From Myroides sp. NP-2 (GTDB lineage Bacteria > Bacteroidota > Bacteroidia > Flavobacteriales > Flavobacteriaceae), in contig NZ_JACHTD010000001.1 in the NCBI RefSeq assembly GCF_014145665.1, positions 484,809-548,808 on the forward strand: a stretch of DNA of 64,000 nucleotides, written 5' to 3'. This document shows, in pieces, positions 53,462-63,007 of this stretch (within the stretch, counting starts at the first letter, position 1; each line of letters begins with the position of its first letter). The notes under the pieces are model-generated. The model ran no database searches. It was not told the origin of the DNA and was given only the letters and a program-made list of their open reading frames with translations. A program made the translations under genes and the position numbers.

Positions 53462-53855
53462 ATTGCTTTTGCGTAGCAATTACAAATTTGATGTTGTGCT
53501 TTACGCCAATTTGCAATACATCTACTAGTTCTTGTATCTGTGAATTAAACGGAATTCGAATCACAACCGATTGGTCCGTGTTGCCTCCTAATTCTGCTAA
53601 TAACATTTGCTCTAATTCTTCGTATGGAACTTCTGTCTTATTAATGAAAAAACGTTTGTCTTCTGTTACCGAAATGGTCAAGTGTTGCTTATTCGTCTTT
53701 TCATTTGACGCCGCTTTTGGAAGCATCATTTTTATCACATTGGGATTCGCTAATGTCGATAAAATAAGAAAGAACAAAAGCAAGAAGAACATAATGTCAC
53801 TTAAAGAGGAAGTTGCAATTTCCGCTTTAAAGCGTTTATTTCTTTTGATTGCCAT
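53460..53855 (-). CDS. exbD: ExbD/TolR family biopolymer transport protein
   Basis: A 131-residue protein from the ATG at 53855 (an ATG six codons earlier is also possible). One membrane helix (about 20-40) with the conserved aspartate in SLSDIMFFLLLFFLI, then a periplasmic domain with LTISVTEDKRFFINK. Together with ExbB it uses proton flow to energise a TonB- or TolA-like protein. Overlaps the exbB end by 20 bp. Confidence 0.9.
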   Translation of the reverse strand: MAIKRNKRFKAEIATSSLSDIMFFLLLFFLILSTLANPNVIKMMLPKAASNEKTNKQHLTISVTEDKRFFINKTEVPYEELEQMLLAELGGNTDQSVVIRIPFNSQIQELVDVLQIGVKHNIKFVIATQKQ

Positions 53856-54546
53856 TTGGTCGTTGTATTGCATTAATAAAATCTAAGATCGTTTGTTGTG
53901 TGCGCAACAAATAGTTGTCAATAGACGAGTTCAACAAGTGATAGGCAGCAAACGCTATAATACCCACAACTAATCCAGAACCACTACTGATCATCTTTTC
54001 ATAAAGCCCTCCTGATATATTAGCAATACTAATATCTTCAGAAATACTAATATTATAGAAAATGCGGATTACCCCCAAAATGGTTCCAACGAACCCTAAG
54101 GTAGGCGCAATACCAGCAATTAATCCCAAATGCCCCATCTTTTTCTCCATTTTTCCAATCTCAATAGTCGCTAAACGCTCCATATTGGCCTCGATCTCAC
54201 TAATGGGTCTTCCAATTGAATGCGTACCTTCCAAAATTACTTTGGTGTGTGAATTTTCATCTCTTGACAGGGTTAATTCAACAGAATCCATTTGACCTTT
54301 TTCCAATAAATTGAGGGTATTAGGAAGTACTGTTGCATCGTATTTTGTCTGTTTTCGAATATACAAATACCGTTCGATTGACAGGTAAATCGTATAAATA
54401 AACAAAAGGATAATTGGAATCATAAAAATTCCACCTTTGAGAACAAAATCTAAGGCAGAAATTTGACTTTCTTGTGATACTACTTCGTTTAAATCAGTTA
54501 CGGCAGTAGTAATTGCATCTGGTGAAGCTTGCAAAAATGTAAACAT
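53836..54546 (-). CDS. exbB: MotA/TolQ/ExbB proton channel family protein
   Basis: A 236-residue protein with three membrane helices, the first at about 30-55 and the conserved channel pair containing LGLIAGIAPTLGFVGTILGVIRIF and MISSGSGLVVGIIAFAAYHLL. Forms the proton channel with ExbD. It overlaps exbD by 20 bp, and the pair is convergent with the TonB-like gene. Confidence 0.93.
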   Translation of the reverse strand: MFTFLQASPDAITTAVTDLNEVVSQESQISALDFVLKGGIFMIPIILLFIYTIYLSIERYLYIRKQTKYDATVLPNTLNLLEKGQMDSVELTLSRDENSHTKVILEGTHSIGRPISEIEANMERLATIEIGKMEKKMGHLGLIAGIAPTLGFVGTILGVIRIFYNISISEDISIANISGGLYEKMISSGSGLVVGIIAFAAYHLLNSSIDNYLLRTQQTILDFINAIQRPNGNQKK

Positions 54547-54636
54547 TAATGATAGTTTAAAATATGATCAAATATAAAAATAAAAATGAACAATCGTACG
54601 CGGTTTAGCGATTCAATTGTTAGAGAATATATAAAA

Positions 54637-55788
54637 TTACTTAGAAGAATCTAGCTGCATAAAGCGATTTAAAAGCGTAATGCACAAGCCAAATAAGGCA
54701 ATAATCGCAAAAGCCACTTGCAAAGACGCGTATTGCGCAATAAAACCAATGACGGGTGGCCCTAAAAAGAATCCAATAAAACCAATGCTTGTCACCAACG
54801 TTAAGGCTTGTTGTGGCGGCATAGATTTGCTGTTACCCGCTAAGTGATACACCATGGGTACAACGGCAGAAACGCCAAATCCAACAACCATAAACGATAA
54901 GATGGTGGTGTATACATAAGGAAATACCACTGCAGCACCTAAGCCGAGAAAAATGAGTAAACCGCAAACAGACAAGGTCTTGCGCTCGCCGTATTTTCGA
55001 ACGGTATAATCAGAGATAAAACGACCACTCGCCATCGTAAACATATAAGCCGTTAATCCATATCCCACCCATTCAATAGGAGCTAAGGCAATGTGCTTCA
55101 TATATTCACTCGACCAATCAGTCATCGTACCTTCTGTTACCATCGAAAAGAAAGCGAGTAACCCTAAAATGACTAAAGGCTTATCAGGCCATCTCCACTT
55201 TTTTTGTGCCGTCGTTTTCTCTTGTTCTACTACAATCGCATCAGGCAATAGAAACTTAAACATTAATAGGGTGACAATTATCCCTGCGGTTGAAAAATAA
55301 ATAAAGTGATGCATGGGCGGAACATAACTGCTAATCATTTCTGCGCCTAGCCAAGATGCCGCAAAACCACCAATACTCCACGTTCCGTGGAGAGATCCAA
55401 TAATTTGTCCTTTATATTGTTTAGATACATTAATCGCCTGAGTGTTGATCGATATATTGGTGAGGTTGCTAAACACACCAAACAGCACCAAGTTAATTTT
55501 TAATTGCCACAGTATATCCCAATACCCAATACCTATCAAAAGCACAAAATAGGCAAGTAAAAAATAGAGGGTAGATCGCTTACTTCCCAGTTTGGCAATA
55601 ATCGTTCCCGCAAAAGGTAAAGAGATTAACGTTCCAATTGAGATATACAACAAAACAAAACCCCATGCCGAATCATTTACTCCGAAATACTCCTTGATCG
55701 TAGGTATTCTCGATGCCCATGAAGCAGATATTCCACCAAAAAAGAAAAATAAAATCGTGACCGCTATTCGCGCAAGATGTTTTGACAT
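54637..55788 (-). CDS. MFS transporter
   Basis: A 383-residue, twelve-helix transporter. It starts VTILFFFFGGISASWASRIPTIKEYFGVND, typical of the fucose-permease/YbjJ-like branch of MFS, and has AGTIIAKLGSKRSTL after helix 2. Substrate unknown. It appears as a single gene between exbB and the fhs terminator. Confidence 0.85.
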   Translation of the reverse strand: MSKHLARIAVTILFFFFGGISASWASRIPTIKEYFGVNDSAWGFVLLYISIGTLISLPFAGTIIAKLGSKRSTLYFLLAYFVLLIGIGYWDILWQLKINLVLFGVFSNLTNISINTQAINVSKQYKGQIIGSLHGTWSIGGFAASWLGAEMISSYVPPMHHFIYFSTAGIIVTLLMFKFLLPDAIVVEQEKTTAQKKWRWPDKPLVILGLLAFFSMVTEGTMTDWSSEYMKHIALAPIEWVGYGLTAYMFTMASGRFISDYTVRKYGERKTLSVCGLLIFLGLGAAVVFPYVYTTILSFMVVGFGVSAVVPMVYHLAGNSKSMPPQQALTLVTSIGFIGFFLGPPVIGFIAQYASLQVAFAIIALFGLCITLLNRFMQLDSSK

Positions 55789-55839
55789 ATACCGAAATTA
55801 AAAGAAATACAATCGTTTGTTTTCGAGAACAAATGTATA

Positions 55840-55878
55840 AAAAAAGAAGAACGACCTATCTTTTTCAGGTCGTTCTTC
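55840..55878 (-). terminator. Rho-independent terminator of fhs
   Basis: GAAGAACGACCT (55846-55857) and AGGTCGTTCTTC (55867-55878), perfect 12-bp stem with a 9-base loop. On the minus strand a T run follows, 42 bp past the fhs stop. Confidence 0.88.
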
Positions 55879-55919
55879 CATTTTACTATAGTTGTTGGTG
55901 TGATTGAATGGGTTAAGGG

Positions 55920-57587
55920 TTAACTTAATCCTTCAACTAAACCATCCACTAGATCAATTTTTGTAGCTTGCGGTACTTTGGGAAGTCCTGGCATACGCAT
56001 GATATCTCCTGCAATAGCTACAATAAATTCAGCTCCGTTATTGATAACAATATCGTTAATCGCAATGGAGAAATCCTTAGCAACGCCGTAGGCATGAGCA
56101 TCGGCAGAGAACGAATACTGTGTTTTTGCAATACAAACAGGAAATAAATTCATTGGCGTTGCTTGTATCTGATTTATTTTTTTCTGTGCAGCTGGACTAA
56201 AACTAACCGATGTAGCACCGTAAATTTTTGTTGCTACTGCTTTTATTTTATCCGAAATAGTCATTTCATCCGTATATGGGAATTGTAAGGGCTTGCTCGG
56301 ATTTTCGTCAATCATTTTTACTACTTCTTCAGCTAGAGCAATCGCACCTGTTCCTCCTTCCACAAAAGCATTGTTGATGGCGAAGCCAAGATCATTTGCT
56401 CTACAGTAATCTTCGACCAATTGAATCTCTTCTAAACTATCCGTAGCATATTTATTGAAAGCAACAACAATGCGTTGTCCAAAAGAACGCAAATTCTCTA
56501 CGTGCTTTTGTAGATTTTCCAACCCTTTTTGTATGCCTTCAATGTGTTTATTCTTAATTTCTTCAAGGGCAATTCCACCGTGCATCTTCAACCCCTGTGC
56601 TGTTGCAACTACTACCGTTAGTTTCGGTTGTAAACCTGATTTTCTACATTTGATATCAAAGAATTTCTCTGCCCCTAAATCTGCCCCAAATCCAGCTTCT
56701 GTGATGACGTAGTCACCATAACTCATCGCCATTTTTGTAGCAATAACTGAATTACAACCATGAGCAATATTAGCAAAAGGACCACCGTGAATAAACGCAG
56801 CCGTATTTTCTGTAGTTTGAACTAAATTGGGATTTAATGCGTCTTTTAAAAGCACGGTGATTGCTCCAGCTACGCCTAAATCTTTTACCGTAAACATACT
56901 GCCGTCATAGCGATACCCTAAAAGAATATTCTCAATGCGTCGACGCAAGTCGGTAATATCGGTCGCTAAACACATAATAGCCATAATTTCCGATGCAGGA
57001 GTAATGTCAAATCCACTTTCTTGAGGAATACCATTGGCATTTCCTCTTAATCCAGAAGTAATATGGCGCAAGCTGCGATCATTAACGTCCAGCACTCTTT
57101 TCCATAAAACCTCTTTGATGCCGTTGGCTTCAGCTCTAGTTTGATACATATAATTATCAAATAAGGCACTCAACGTATTGTGAGCAGAAGTTATGGCATG
57201 AAAATCGCCTGTGAAGTGCAAATTGATGTTCTCCATGGGTAAAACCTGTGCATAACCTCCTCCTGCAGCACCGCCTTTCATCCCAAAACAGGGTCCTAAA
57301 GAGGGCTCTCTCAGTGCAACAATAGCCTTTTTTCCAATTTTGTTTAAGCCCAATGCTAAACCAATTGAAACTGTCGTTTTTCCAATTCCCGCCTTGGTTG
57401 GCGTAATAGAGGTGACTAAAATTAAGTTGGATTTTTGCTGCTGTTCTTTTTGCTCAGCCTCAAGTTGAACCTTTGCCATATGCTTGCCATAAGGAATGAC
57501 CTGCTCTTCAGCTAAGTGGATATTTTTAGCAATTTCGTAAATAGACTTTAATTCACTCTCCCTTGCAATTTCAATATCTGTTTTCAT
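55920..57587 (-). CDS. fhs: Formate-tetrahydrofolate ligase
   Basis: Makes 10-formyltetrahydrofolate from formate, THF and ATP in the cytoplasm, feeding purine and formyl-methionine synthesis. I start at the ATG at 57587 (555 residues, the family norm); an upstream start at 57635 would add 16 unconserved residues. Diagnostic segments are [20 protein letters not shown] (P-loop), [33 protein letters not shown] and the C-terminal [13 protein letters not shown]. Single-gene unit with its own terminator. Confidence 0.96.
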   Translation of the reverse strand: MKTDIEIARESELKSIYEIAKNIHLAEEQVIPYGKHMAKVQLEAEQKEQQQKSNLILVTSITPTKAGIGKTTVSIGLALGLNKIGKKAIVALREPSLGPCFGMKGGAAGGGYAQVLPMENINLHFTGDFHAITSAHNTLSALFDNYMYQTRAEANGIKEVLWKRVLDVNDRSLRHITSGLRGNANGIPQESGFDITPASEIMAIMCLATDITDLRRRIENILLGYRYDGSMFTVKDLGVAGAITVLLKDALNPNLVQTTENTAAFIHGGPFANIAHGCNSVIATKMAMSYGDYVITEAGFGADLGAEKFFDIKCRKSGLQPKLTVVVATAQGLKMHGGIALEEIKNKHIEGIQKGLENLQKHVENLRSFGQRIVVAFNKYATDSLEEIQLVEDYCRANDLGFAINNAFVEGGTGAIALAEEVVKMIDENPSKPLQFPYTDEMTISDKIKAVATKIYGATSVSFSPAAQKKINQIQATPMNLFPVCIAKTQYSFSADAHAYGVAKDFSIAINDIVINNGAEFIVAIAGDIMRMPGLPKVPQATKIDLVDGLVEGLS

Positions 57588-57853
57588 AGTAGATAATAAT
57601 GTGTTGTTAAGGAGTAAAGTTAAGCCTTTTGACACAATATTGAAATAGATGTTCTAAGGTTTGTTGCTTGTAAAAATACCCCTGTCTTACCAATTCTTCT
57701 CTTGATAGTTCTCTTAGCTGCCAAAATAATACACCATCCCAAATTCATCTCCTAACGCTTTATTTAAGGGTATTGTCAAATTAGTGGTATTCCAGTGTAT
57801 TTCTTTTTAATCTAAAGGCGTTTTATTGGTTTTTATAAATAGATTTTTAAAGT

Positions 57854-57861
57854 TATATTTG
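57854..57861 (+). promoter_or_regulatory. -7 element of the PhnA-like gene
   Basis: TATATTTG followed by CA, perfect match, 28 bp before the ATG. Confidence 0.6.
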
Positions 57862-57889
57862 CATTTTTAAATTATATTCTATCAGTATT

Positions 57890-58471
57890 ATGAAAACGGA
57901 AGCGGAATTAAAAGAGAGAAGTGGAAATAAATGTGAGCTATGTGAATCGACAGAACAATTAAAGGTTTATGAAGTTCCACCAGTAGCTGCTAATGAGGCA
58001 GATAAAGAAATCTATATTTGTGAAACTTGTTTCGATCAAATTGAGAAGAAACAAGAATTAGACAGCAACCACTGGCAGTGTTTGACTACTTCGATGTGGA
58101 GTGAAGTGCCTGCGGTGCAGGTAGTCGCATGGCGCATGCTGAATCGCTTCAGACAAGAGAGCTGGGCAGCCGATAATTTAGAAATGATGTACTTAGATGA
58201 TGAACTGATGGAGTTTGCTAAAGCAACAGGAGATCATACAGGTGATGGCTCGGTTGAATTACACAAAGACAGCAATGGCAATGTATTAGTAGCAGGAGAT
58301 ACTGTAACCTTAATTAAAGATTTGGACGTAAAAGGATCTTCATTAAATGCCAAAATAGGTACAGCAGTGCGAAACATTCGCTTGGATCCAAATAATGTAG
58401 AATTTATTGAAGGTAAAGTCGATGGTCAAACGATTGTCATCCTAACTAAATTTGTAAAGAAACAAGGATAA
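57890..58471 (+). CDS. PhnA (YjdM) domain protein
   Basis: A 193-residue cytoplasmic protein. The N-terminal half has a zinc ribbon (CELC at 17-20 and CETC around 45-48) and the HWQCLTTSMWSEVPAVQVVAWRML segment; the C-terminal half is the PhnA domain (KDSNGNVLVAGDTVTLIKDLDVKGSS...GTAVRNIRL). Despite the name, involvement in phosphonate use is not established for this family. No phn genes are near. Confidence 0.9.
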   Translation: MKTEAELKERSGNKCELCESTEQLKVYEVPPVAANEADKEIYICETCFDQIEKKQELDSNHWQCLTTSMWSEVPAVQVVAWRMLNRFRQESWAADNLEMMYLDDELMEFAKATGDHTGDGSVELHKDSNGNVLVAGDTVTLIKDLDVKGSSLNAKIGTAVRNIRLDPNNVEFIEGKVDGQTIVILTKFVKKQG

Positions 58472-58485
58472 ACCAATAGAAAATC

Positions 58486-58911
58486 TCAGTCATCACTGGG
58501 ATTTTTTTGTTTTAACCACAGCGGAACACTAAACTCTTTTAACAGATGAGCAAGGGGAACATCTAAATAGGTAGTATAGGTGAGCCATTTAATCTCTTCT
58601 AACTCCGCTTGGGGGATAAAAGATGTTGATGAGGTAGTGAGGTGAAATACCGTGGCGTGCACAAGCGTATTTGGTTCATTTACTGCTTGGGTTTGATGCG
58701 TCCCTAAATAGTGAAGGTCTGTTGGAATTACCGCAAGATTGAGTTCTTCTTTCAATTCGCGCACGAGTGCTTCAACAGGTGTTTCTCCTATTTCAATTTT
58801 TCCACCAGCCATCATATAATAAATGGATCCTCTTTTGCGAACAGTTAACATGTCTCCAGCGGAATTTGTAATTAGAGCAGAAGCTAGGTAAATCGTTTTA
58901 TATTGGCTCAT
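58486..58911 (-). CDS. Nudix hydrolase
   Basis: A 141-residue NTP-pyrophosphatase-like protein. The Nudix box GKIEIGETPVEALVRELKEE matches GX5EX7REUXEE. Substrate preference cannot be read from sequence; the MutT-like size suggests a nucleoside triphosphate or nucleotide sugar. Its ATG overlaps the stop of a small upstream frame (TAATG), so it was or is translationally coupled to that frame. Confidence 0.9.
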   Translation of the reverse strand: MSQYKTIYLASALITNSAGDMLTVRKRGSIYYMMAGGKIEIGETPVEALVRELKEELNLAVIPTDLHYLGTHQTQAVNEPNTLVHATVFHLTTSSTSFIPQAELEEIKWLTYTTYLDVPLAHLLKEFSVPLWLKQKNPSDD

Positions 58912-59056
58912 TAGACGTTTTTTGACCCCAAAAATAAGAGAATTTGTCCAATGGAGATCAAAGCGTAAAGCGCAGTTTGTTCCTCATCTTCGACAATATG
59001 CCCTTTTTGATTGATGAAAAAGACAGATGTATGCGTTTTTTTTGATTGAATATCAT
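58911..59056 (-). pseudogene. Small ORF interrupted by a one-base shift in a run of eight A residues
   Basis: On the minus strand an ATG at 59056 gives MIFNQKK and then runs into A8 (59043-59036). In the neighbouring frame, reading resumes as THTSVFFINQKGHIVEDEEQ and stays open for 41 codons to a TAA that overlaps the Nudix ATG. With nine A residues the frame would be an intact 48-codon gene with a hydrophobic C terminus (ALISIGQILLFLG). The coupling to the Nudix gene and the protein-like composition argue it was real. It may be a pseudogene, a slippage- or phase-variable gene, or a sequence error. I do not recognise the family. Confidence 0.45.
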
Positions 59057-59225
59057 AATTTTATACTAGGATGAAAGAAAAAAATAAGAATGTTTACAGA
59101 ATTGTTTTTTGTAAAAGAAAAAATTTTATCTTTATTCGATCAAAGCAAGGTTCAAGAACGAAAGTTAAATCTTGTATAGTTTAATTTAATTTAAGTTGAA
59201 AATAGAGCGTCTACCCAAGGCGAAA

Positions 59226-59816
59226 ATGAACAGTACAATGGTAAAACAAGAATTTACTGCATTATTTAAAGGATACAAAATTCCTAAGGAATTAAAGAGC
59301 TTGTTAGAGTTTCAAGTATCAGAAAACATCCCATCTTATTATTCTAATACGATTTATTTAATGACGGAAGAAACTTCCTTAGTTGAGAGTTTCTCAACAG
59401 ATGAAGAATTTCTAAACTCATTCATTCCCTTTGCAGAAGCAAATAGTACAGGAAGCATCTATGCCTTTTGGATCCAAAACCAAGAAGAGGATTTAGCAAA
59501 AATGCCAATTGTCGTTTTTGGTGATGAAGGCGGAATATTTGTAGTGGCTCAAAATATTCAAGAATTGCTACAAGTGGCTGCTTATGATGTAGAAGCAGTA
59601 GTGTATGAGGACGAATTTTACTTCCAAGATAAAGAAGCCTTAGAAGAAGATGGTGAATTTACCGCAGCAGAATTTCATACAGAGTATTTGGATTGGTTGC
59701 GCAGTGATGCAAAATTAAAACCGATCTTGACAATTGACGATGTCGATGCGATCGTGGAAGAAGCCCAAGCCTTATATCAAGAAAAATTAGAACAGTATTG
59801 TAAACGTTTTATATAA
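59226..59816 (+). CDS. SMI1/KNR4 (SUKH)-like protein
   Basis: A 196-residue acidic cytoplasmic protein from the ATG at 59226 (an in-frame TTG at 59196 is possible). The pattern YKIPKELKSLLEFQ, then a beta-rich core with SIYAFWIQNQEEDLAKMPIVVFGDEGGIFVVAQNIQELL, resembles SUKH proteins. Many SUKH proteins are immunity proteins of polymorphic toxin systems, but no toxin gene is visible nearby, and some members are stand-alone. Assignment is by overall pattern only. Confidence 0.6.
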   Translation: MNSTMVKQEFTALFKGYKIPKELKSLLEFQVSENIPSYYSNTIYLMTEETSLVESFSTDEEFLNSFIPFAEANSTGSIYAFWIQNQEEDLAKMPIVVFGDEGGIFVVAQNIQELLQVAAYDVEAVVYEDEFYFQDKEALEEDGEFTAAEFHTEYLDWLRSDAKLKPILTIDDVDAIVEEAQALYQEKLEQYCKRFI

Positions 59817-59857
59817 TGCGAGTAAAAAAGTAGTATATTGCGTTAAAATTTTAAGAA

Positions 59858-60235
59858 ATGGAACAGAATAACTTCAACCAAAACTTTGATGCTTTTTCAA
59901 ATCAAGCTCAAAATCAAATGCCTCCAAAACCAAATAATTATTTGGCTTTGTCAATTGTCTCTACAATTCTAGGTTTTTGTTCTTGTATCGGACTTTTAAT
60001 CGGAATCGTTGCTATCGTTATGTCAGCACAGTCTGGTAAAAAATACGATCAAGGCGATTACGAAGGATCAGTAAAAGCAGCAAAAAACGCAAAAATAATC
60101 AGCTTTATTGTATTGGGTATCTTTGTACTTAACCTTGTTTATTCTTGGTACAATATCCAACAATTAGGAGGATGGGATGCATATATGGAGTCTATCCAAG
60201 AAGCAATAAGAATGGGACAAGAGGCATCAAGATAA
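59858..60235 (+). CDS. CD225/dispanin family membrane protein
   Basis: A 125-residue protein with an asparagine/glutamine-rich N terminus and two membrane helices. The segment PPKPNNYLALSIVSTILGFC, the GLLIGIVAIVMSAQSGKKYDQGDYEGSVKAAKNAK loop and the second helix match the CD225/dispanin domain, the fold shared with eukaryotic IFITM proteins. Bacterial function is unknown. It is 10 bp before the DUF2752 gene, a pairing common in Bacteroidota. Confidence 0.85.
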   Translation: MEQNNFNQNFDAFSNQAQNQMPPKPNNYLALSIVSTILGFCSCIGLLIGIVAIVMSAQSGKKYDQGDYEGSVKAAKNAKIISFIVLGIFVLNLVYSWYNIQQLGGWDAYMESIQEAIRMGQEASR

Positions 60236-60245
60236 GAATGGCATT

Positions 60246-60617
60246 ATGCGGATTTTTTATCGAATCCTGTTGTATGTTTTCTTGCCTTTAGGGCTTATTC
60301 TCGCTTTTGTAAAAGGATTTACTAGCGTTCCAGCTATAGTGACTTGTTCGATAAAAGACTATACCGGCTTGGATTGTCCAGGTTGTGGCGGTCAACGAGC
60401 AATAGATGCTATCGTAAAAGGAGAACTAAAACAAGCGTTCTATTACAACCAATTGATCTTTGTGTATCTCGGAGTGTTTGCGTATATATACGTGCTCTTT
60501 GTTGAAACCTATGTCTTCAAAAATAAAACCTTTAAACAGCGATTCGGTTTTTCTAATTCGTTTGCTTATGGTTTTCTCGGTTTGATTCTCTTGTTTTTTA
60601 TTATAAGAAATGTATAA
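60246..60617 (+). CDS. DUF2752 membrane protein
   Basis: A 123-residue protein with three predicted helices. The DUF2752 signature CSIKDYTGLDCPGCGGQRAI (residues 33-52) holds three cysteines in CxxxxxxxxxCPxC layout. The function of the family is not known. It lies in an apparent operon with the dispanin gene, and a terminator follows directly. Confidence 0.87.
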   Translation: MRIFYRILLYVFLPLGLILAFVKGFTSVPAIVTCSIKDYTGLDCPGCGGQRAIDAIVKGELKQAFYYNQLIFVYLGVFAYIYVLFVETYVFKNKTFKQRFGFSNSFAYGFLGLILLFFIIRNV

Positions 60618-60650
60618 AAGTTTGAATGTTCGCATTCAAACTTTTTTTTT
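60616..60650 (+). terminator. Rho-independent terminator of the dispanin-DUF2752 pair
   Basis: AAAAGTTTGAATG pairs with CATTCAAACTTTT around a TTCG tetraloop, followed by nine T residues. Confidence 0.9.
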
Positions 60651-60851
60651 GCATTAATGCCAACTTTGTTTTTTTTCCTCCTTAAAAACTTGAATTGTTC
60701 GTGTTTTTTATCGAATTACAGTTGTTTATTCGTTTTGATTTGATATGAAAAACTCAGATTATATTTTTTTTAGTTAAAATTAAGTTGGTTTATGTGAATT
60801 ATGCTTAACTTTCCCATCCCAAAACTAGGACAATTAAAAATTTACTACTTT

Positions 60852-62873
60852 ATGAAAAAAAATACTTTGTTGCTGTTTAGCTTGTTTTCTCTATGGGGAG
60901 TAAGTGTAAATGCGCAAAATGCTCAAATTAAAAAGAAGATTACAGCTACTTATGGCACAACATCAGTAGAGGAAATCAAAACACTTGAAGAACAACACCT
61001 TTCAGTAAGAGAATATGCTTACCAAACCGCGAAAAAATTAGGTAAACCAACAAAAGGGATTACTGCAGATGGTAGAGTATTCTCCCTTCAGCGCGTTGAT
61101 GAAAAAGGTCGTTTCTTTTATTATGTAACAAGTAATGCTGGAAGTAGAACAACTGCTCGTGTAAATGATATTGCTCCAGGAGGAAGTTTAGGCTTAAACC
61201 TAGATGGTACAGGGATGACCGTTGCTGTATGGGATGGTGAGCCAGCCTTGGATACGCATGTAGAATTTCAAGGGGGGCAGAATGGTGGAAGCCGTATGCT
61301 ACTTCGAAATCCAGTGCAAAATTTACAATCGATGAGTGAAATGGAACGCATGATCTTCGAAGAAGGACGTTCGCATGCTACGCACGTATCGGGAACAATT
61401 GGAGCTAAAGGAGTAAATGCAAATGCAAAGGGAATGGCGCCAGAAGCAAGAATTCTGAGCTATGATTGGGAAAATGATACGGCAGAGATGACAAGAGCCG
61501 CAGCACAAGATGCTTTGTTGGTTTCCAACCACTCCTATGGTATTGGTGTTGTGGATGAGAATGGTAGACCTGTCCCTGGTATAACAGAAGTTTTAGGTGC
61601 TTATATCTGGTCTTCTGAAGATTTTGATAAAATTACATACCGTTATAAATATTATCAACCCGTAGTAGCAGCTGGAAATGACAGAGAATATTATCATTTG
61701 ATTAATCCGACTAAAAATGGAAGTGATTTGTTGTCGGGTACTGCAGTATCAAAAAACGTTGTTGTAGTAGCTGCTGTCAATCAAGTTAATACTTATACAG
61801 GACCCGAAAGTGTACGTATATCTACTTTTAGTAATTATGGACCTACCAATGATTTCCGTATTAAACCAGATATTTCGGCTAAAGGTGTTCGTGTATTTTC
61901 CTCAAATTATGAATTGCCAAGACCTATTTCTGCAACGCCAAGTAACAATAAATACGTTAGCTTTGATGGTACTTCGATGGCTGCGCCTGCAGTAACTGGA
62001 ATTTTTACGTTATGGCAACAATGGGCAATGGAGAATAGAGAAATGTCCTTGAAGTCTGCAACAATTCGTGCTTTAATGGTACATACAGCCGATGAGGCTG
62101 GAAATGCTCCAGGCCCTGATCATATCTTTGGATGGGGGTTGATTAATGCAAAAGCTGGAGTTCAGCTTCTTCAAGGTAGTAAGGTAAGTGGAGTAGTGTT
62201 GGAAGAAAATGAATTGGCACAAGGAGAAACTTACGAGAAACAGTTCAGTGTAAGTGAAAGTGGAATTAAGATTATCGTAACGCTCGCTTGGACTGATCCA
62301 GAAGGAATTTTTTCGGAAAATAATATGAACGAAAATTACGCCAAGAACAATCCTTCATTAATCAACGACTTAGATGTGCGTGTATATAAGGATGGCGTAG
62401 AGTTCTTGCCTTGGAAATTAAACAAAGACTTTAATGATCTTAAAGCATTAAAAGGAGATAACGACGTTGATAACGTTGAGAAAATTGAGATTGATGCGGC
62501 AGAAACAGGAACTTATGTAGTGAAAGTAACGCATAAAGGAACGTTAAAGAGTGGTAAACAAGAGTATTCACTTATTATGAGTCGAAGCGATTTCAATAAT
62601 CTTTCAACGGAAGAGTTTGAACTAGATGAATCTTTATTCGCCCTTTGGCCAAATCCAGTGATGGAAACATTAAATGTAATGCTTCCTGAAGAGGCTGACT
62701 TAAATGGTATGTCTATTGAACTATTTGATTTAAGCGGTCGTCGCATTGAGCAGATTAATACAGTTACTACTAATTTGGTAGAAATAGATGTTAGAGGATT
62801 GTCCTCTGGTGTGTACATCGTGAAAATAAAAGGCAATGGTTTTGAAAAAACAGAACGTATTGTGAAGAAATAA
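60852..62873 (+). CDS. T9SS-secreted subtilase (S8 family serine peptidase)
   Basis: From the ATG at 60852 the protein has 673 residues with a signal peptide (MKKNTLLLFSLFSLWGVSVN, cleavage near 22); an earlier in-frame ATG at 60801 would bury the signal. The catalytic triad is D128 (VAVWDGE), H175 (RSHATHVSGT) and S375 (GTSMAAPAVTG). A beta-sandwich domain (about 420-570) follows, and the C terminus is a type A sorting domain (LWPNPVMETLNVMLPEE...GVYIVKIKG). Probably a secreted or surface protease exported by the type IX system. Monocistronic. Confidence 0.94.
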   Translation: MKKNTLLLFSLFSLWGVSVNAQNAQIKKKITATYGTTSVEEIKTLEEQHLSVREYAYQTAKKLGKPTKGITADGRVFSLQRVDEKGRFFYYVTSNAGSRTTARVNDIAPGGSLGLNLDGTGMTVAVWDGEPALDTHVEFQGGQNGGSRMLLRNPVQNLQSMSEMERMIFEEGRSHATHVSGTIGAKGVNANAKGMAPEARILSYDWENDTAEMTRAAAQDALLVSNHSYGIGVVDENGRPVPGITEVLGAYIWSSEDFDKITYRYKYYQPVVAAGNDREYYHLINPTKNGSDLLSGTAVSKNVVVVAAVNQVNTYTGPESVRISTFSNYGPTNDFRIKPDISAKGVRVFSSNYELPRPISATPSNNKYVSFDGTSMAAPAVTGIFTLWQQWAMENREMSLKSATIRALMVHTADEAGNAPGPDHIFGWGLINAKAGVQLLQGSKVSGVVLEENELAQGETYEKQFSVSESGIKIIVTLAWTDPEGIFSENNMNENYAKNNPSLINDLDVRVYKDGVEFLPWKLNKDFNDLKALKGDNDVDNVEKIEIDAAETGTYVVKVTHKGTLKSGKQEYSLIMSRSDFNNLSTEEFELDESLFALWPNPVMETLNVMLPEEADLNGMSIELFDLSGRRIEQINTVTTNLVEIDVRGLSSGVYIVKIKGNGFEKTERIVKK

Positions 62874-62877
62874 AAAT

Positions 62878-62901
62878 GGAGAGCCTCGGCTCTCCTTTTT
62901 T
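62878..62901 (+). terminator. Rho-independent terminator after the subtilase gene
   Basis: GGAGAGC (62878-62884) pairs with GCTCTCC (62889-62895), CTCG loop, then six T residues. Confidence 0.88.
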
Positions 62902-63007
62902 ATTTAGACATTTATTGTTAGTTTTCCTCATTCCTTGATAAGCTACTATAAGACTAGTTCTTCCAAAGCGACGTGTTTGGGCAATTTATATAGAAGCGAT
63001 GATATTT

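Noticed and set aside
57704..57807. Minus-strand fragment KALGDEFGMVYYFGS upstream of fhs
   Set aside because: About 25 open codons without a start; protein-like but too short to call a remnant with confidence.
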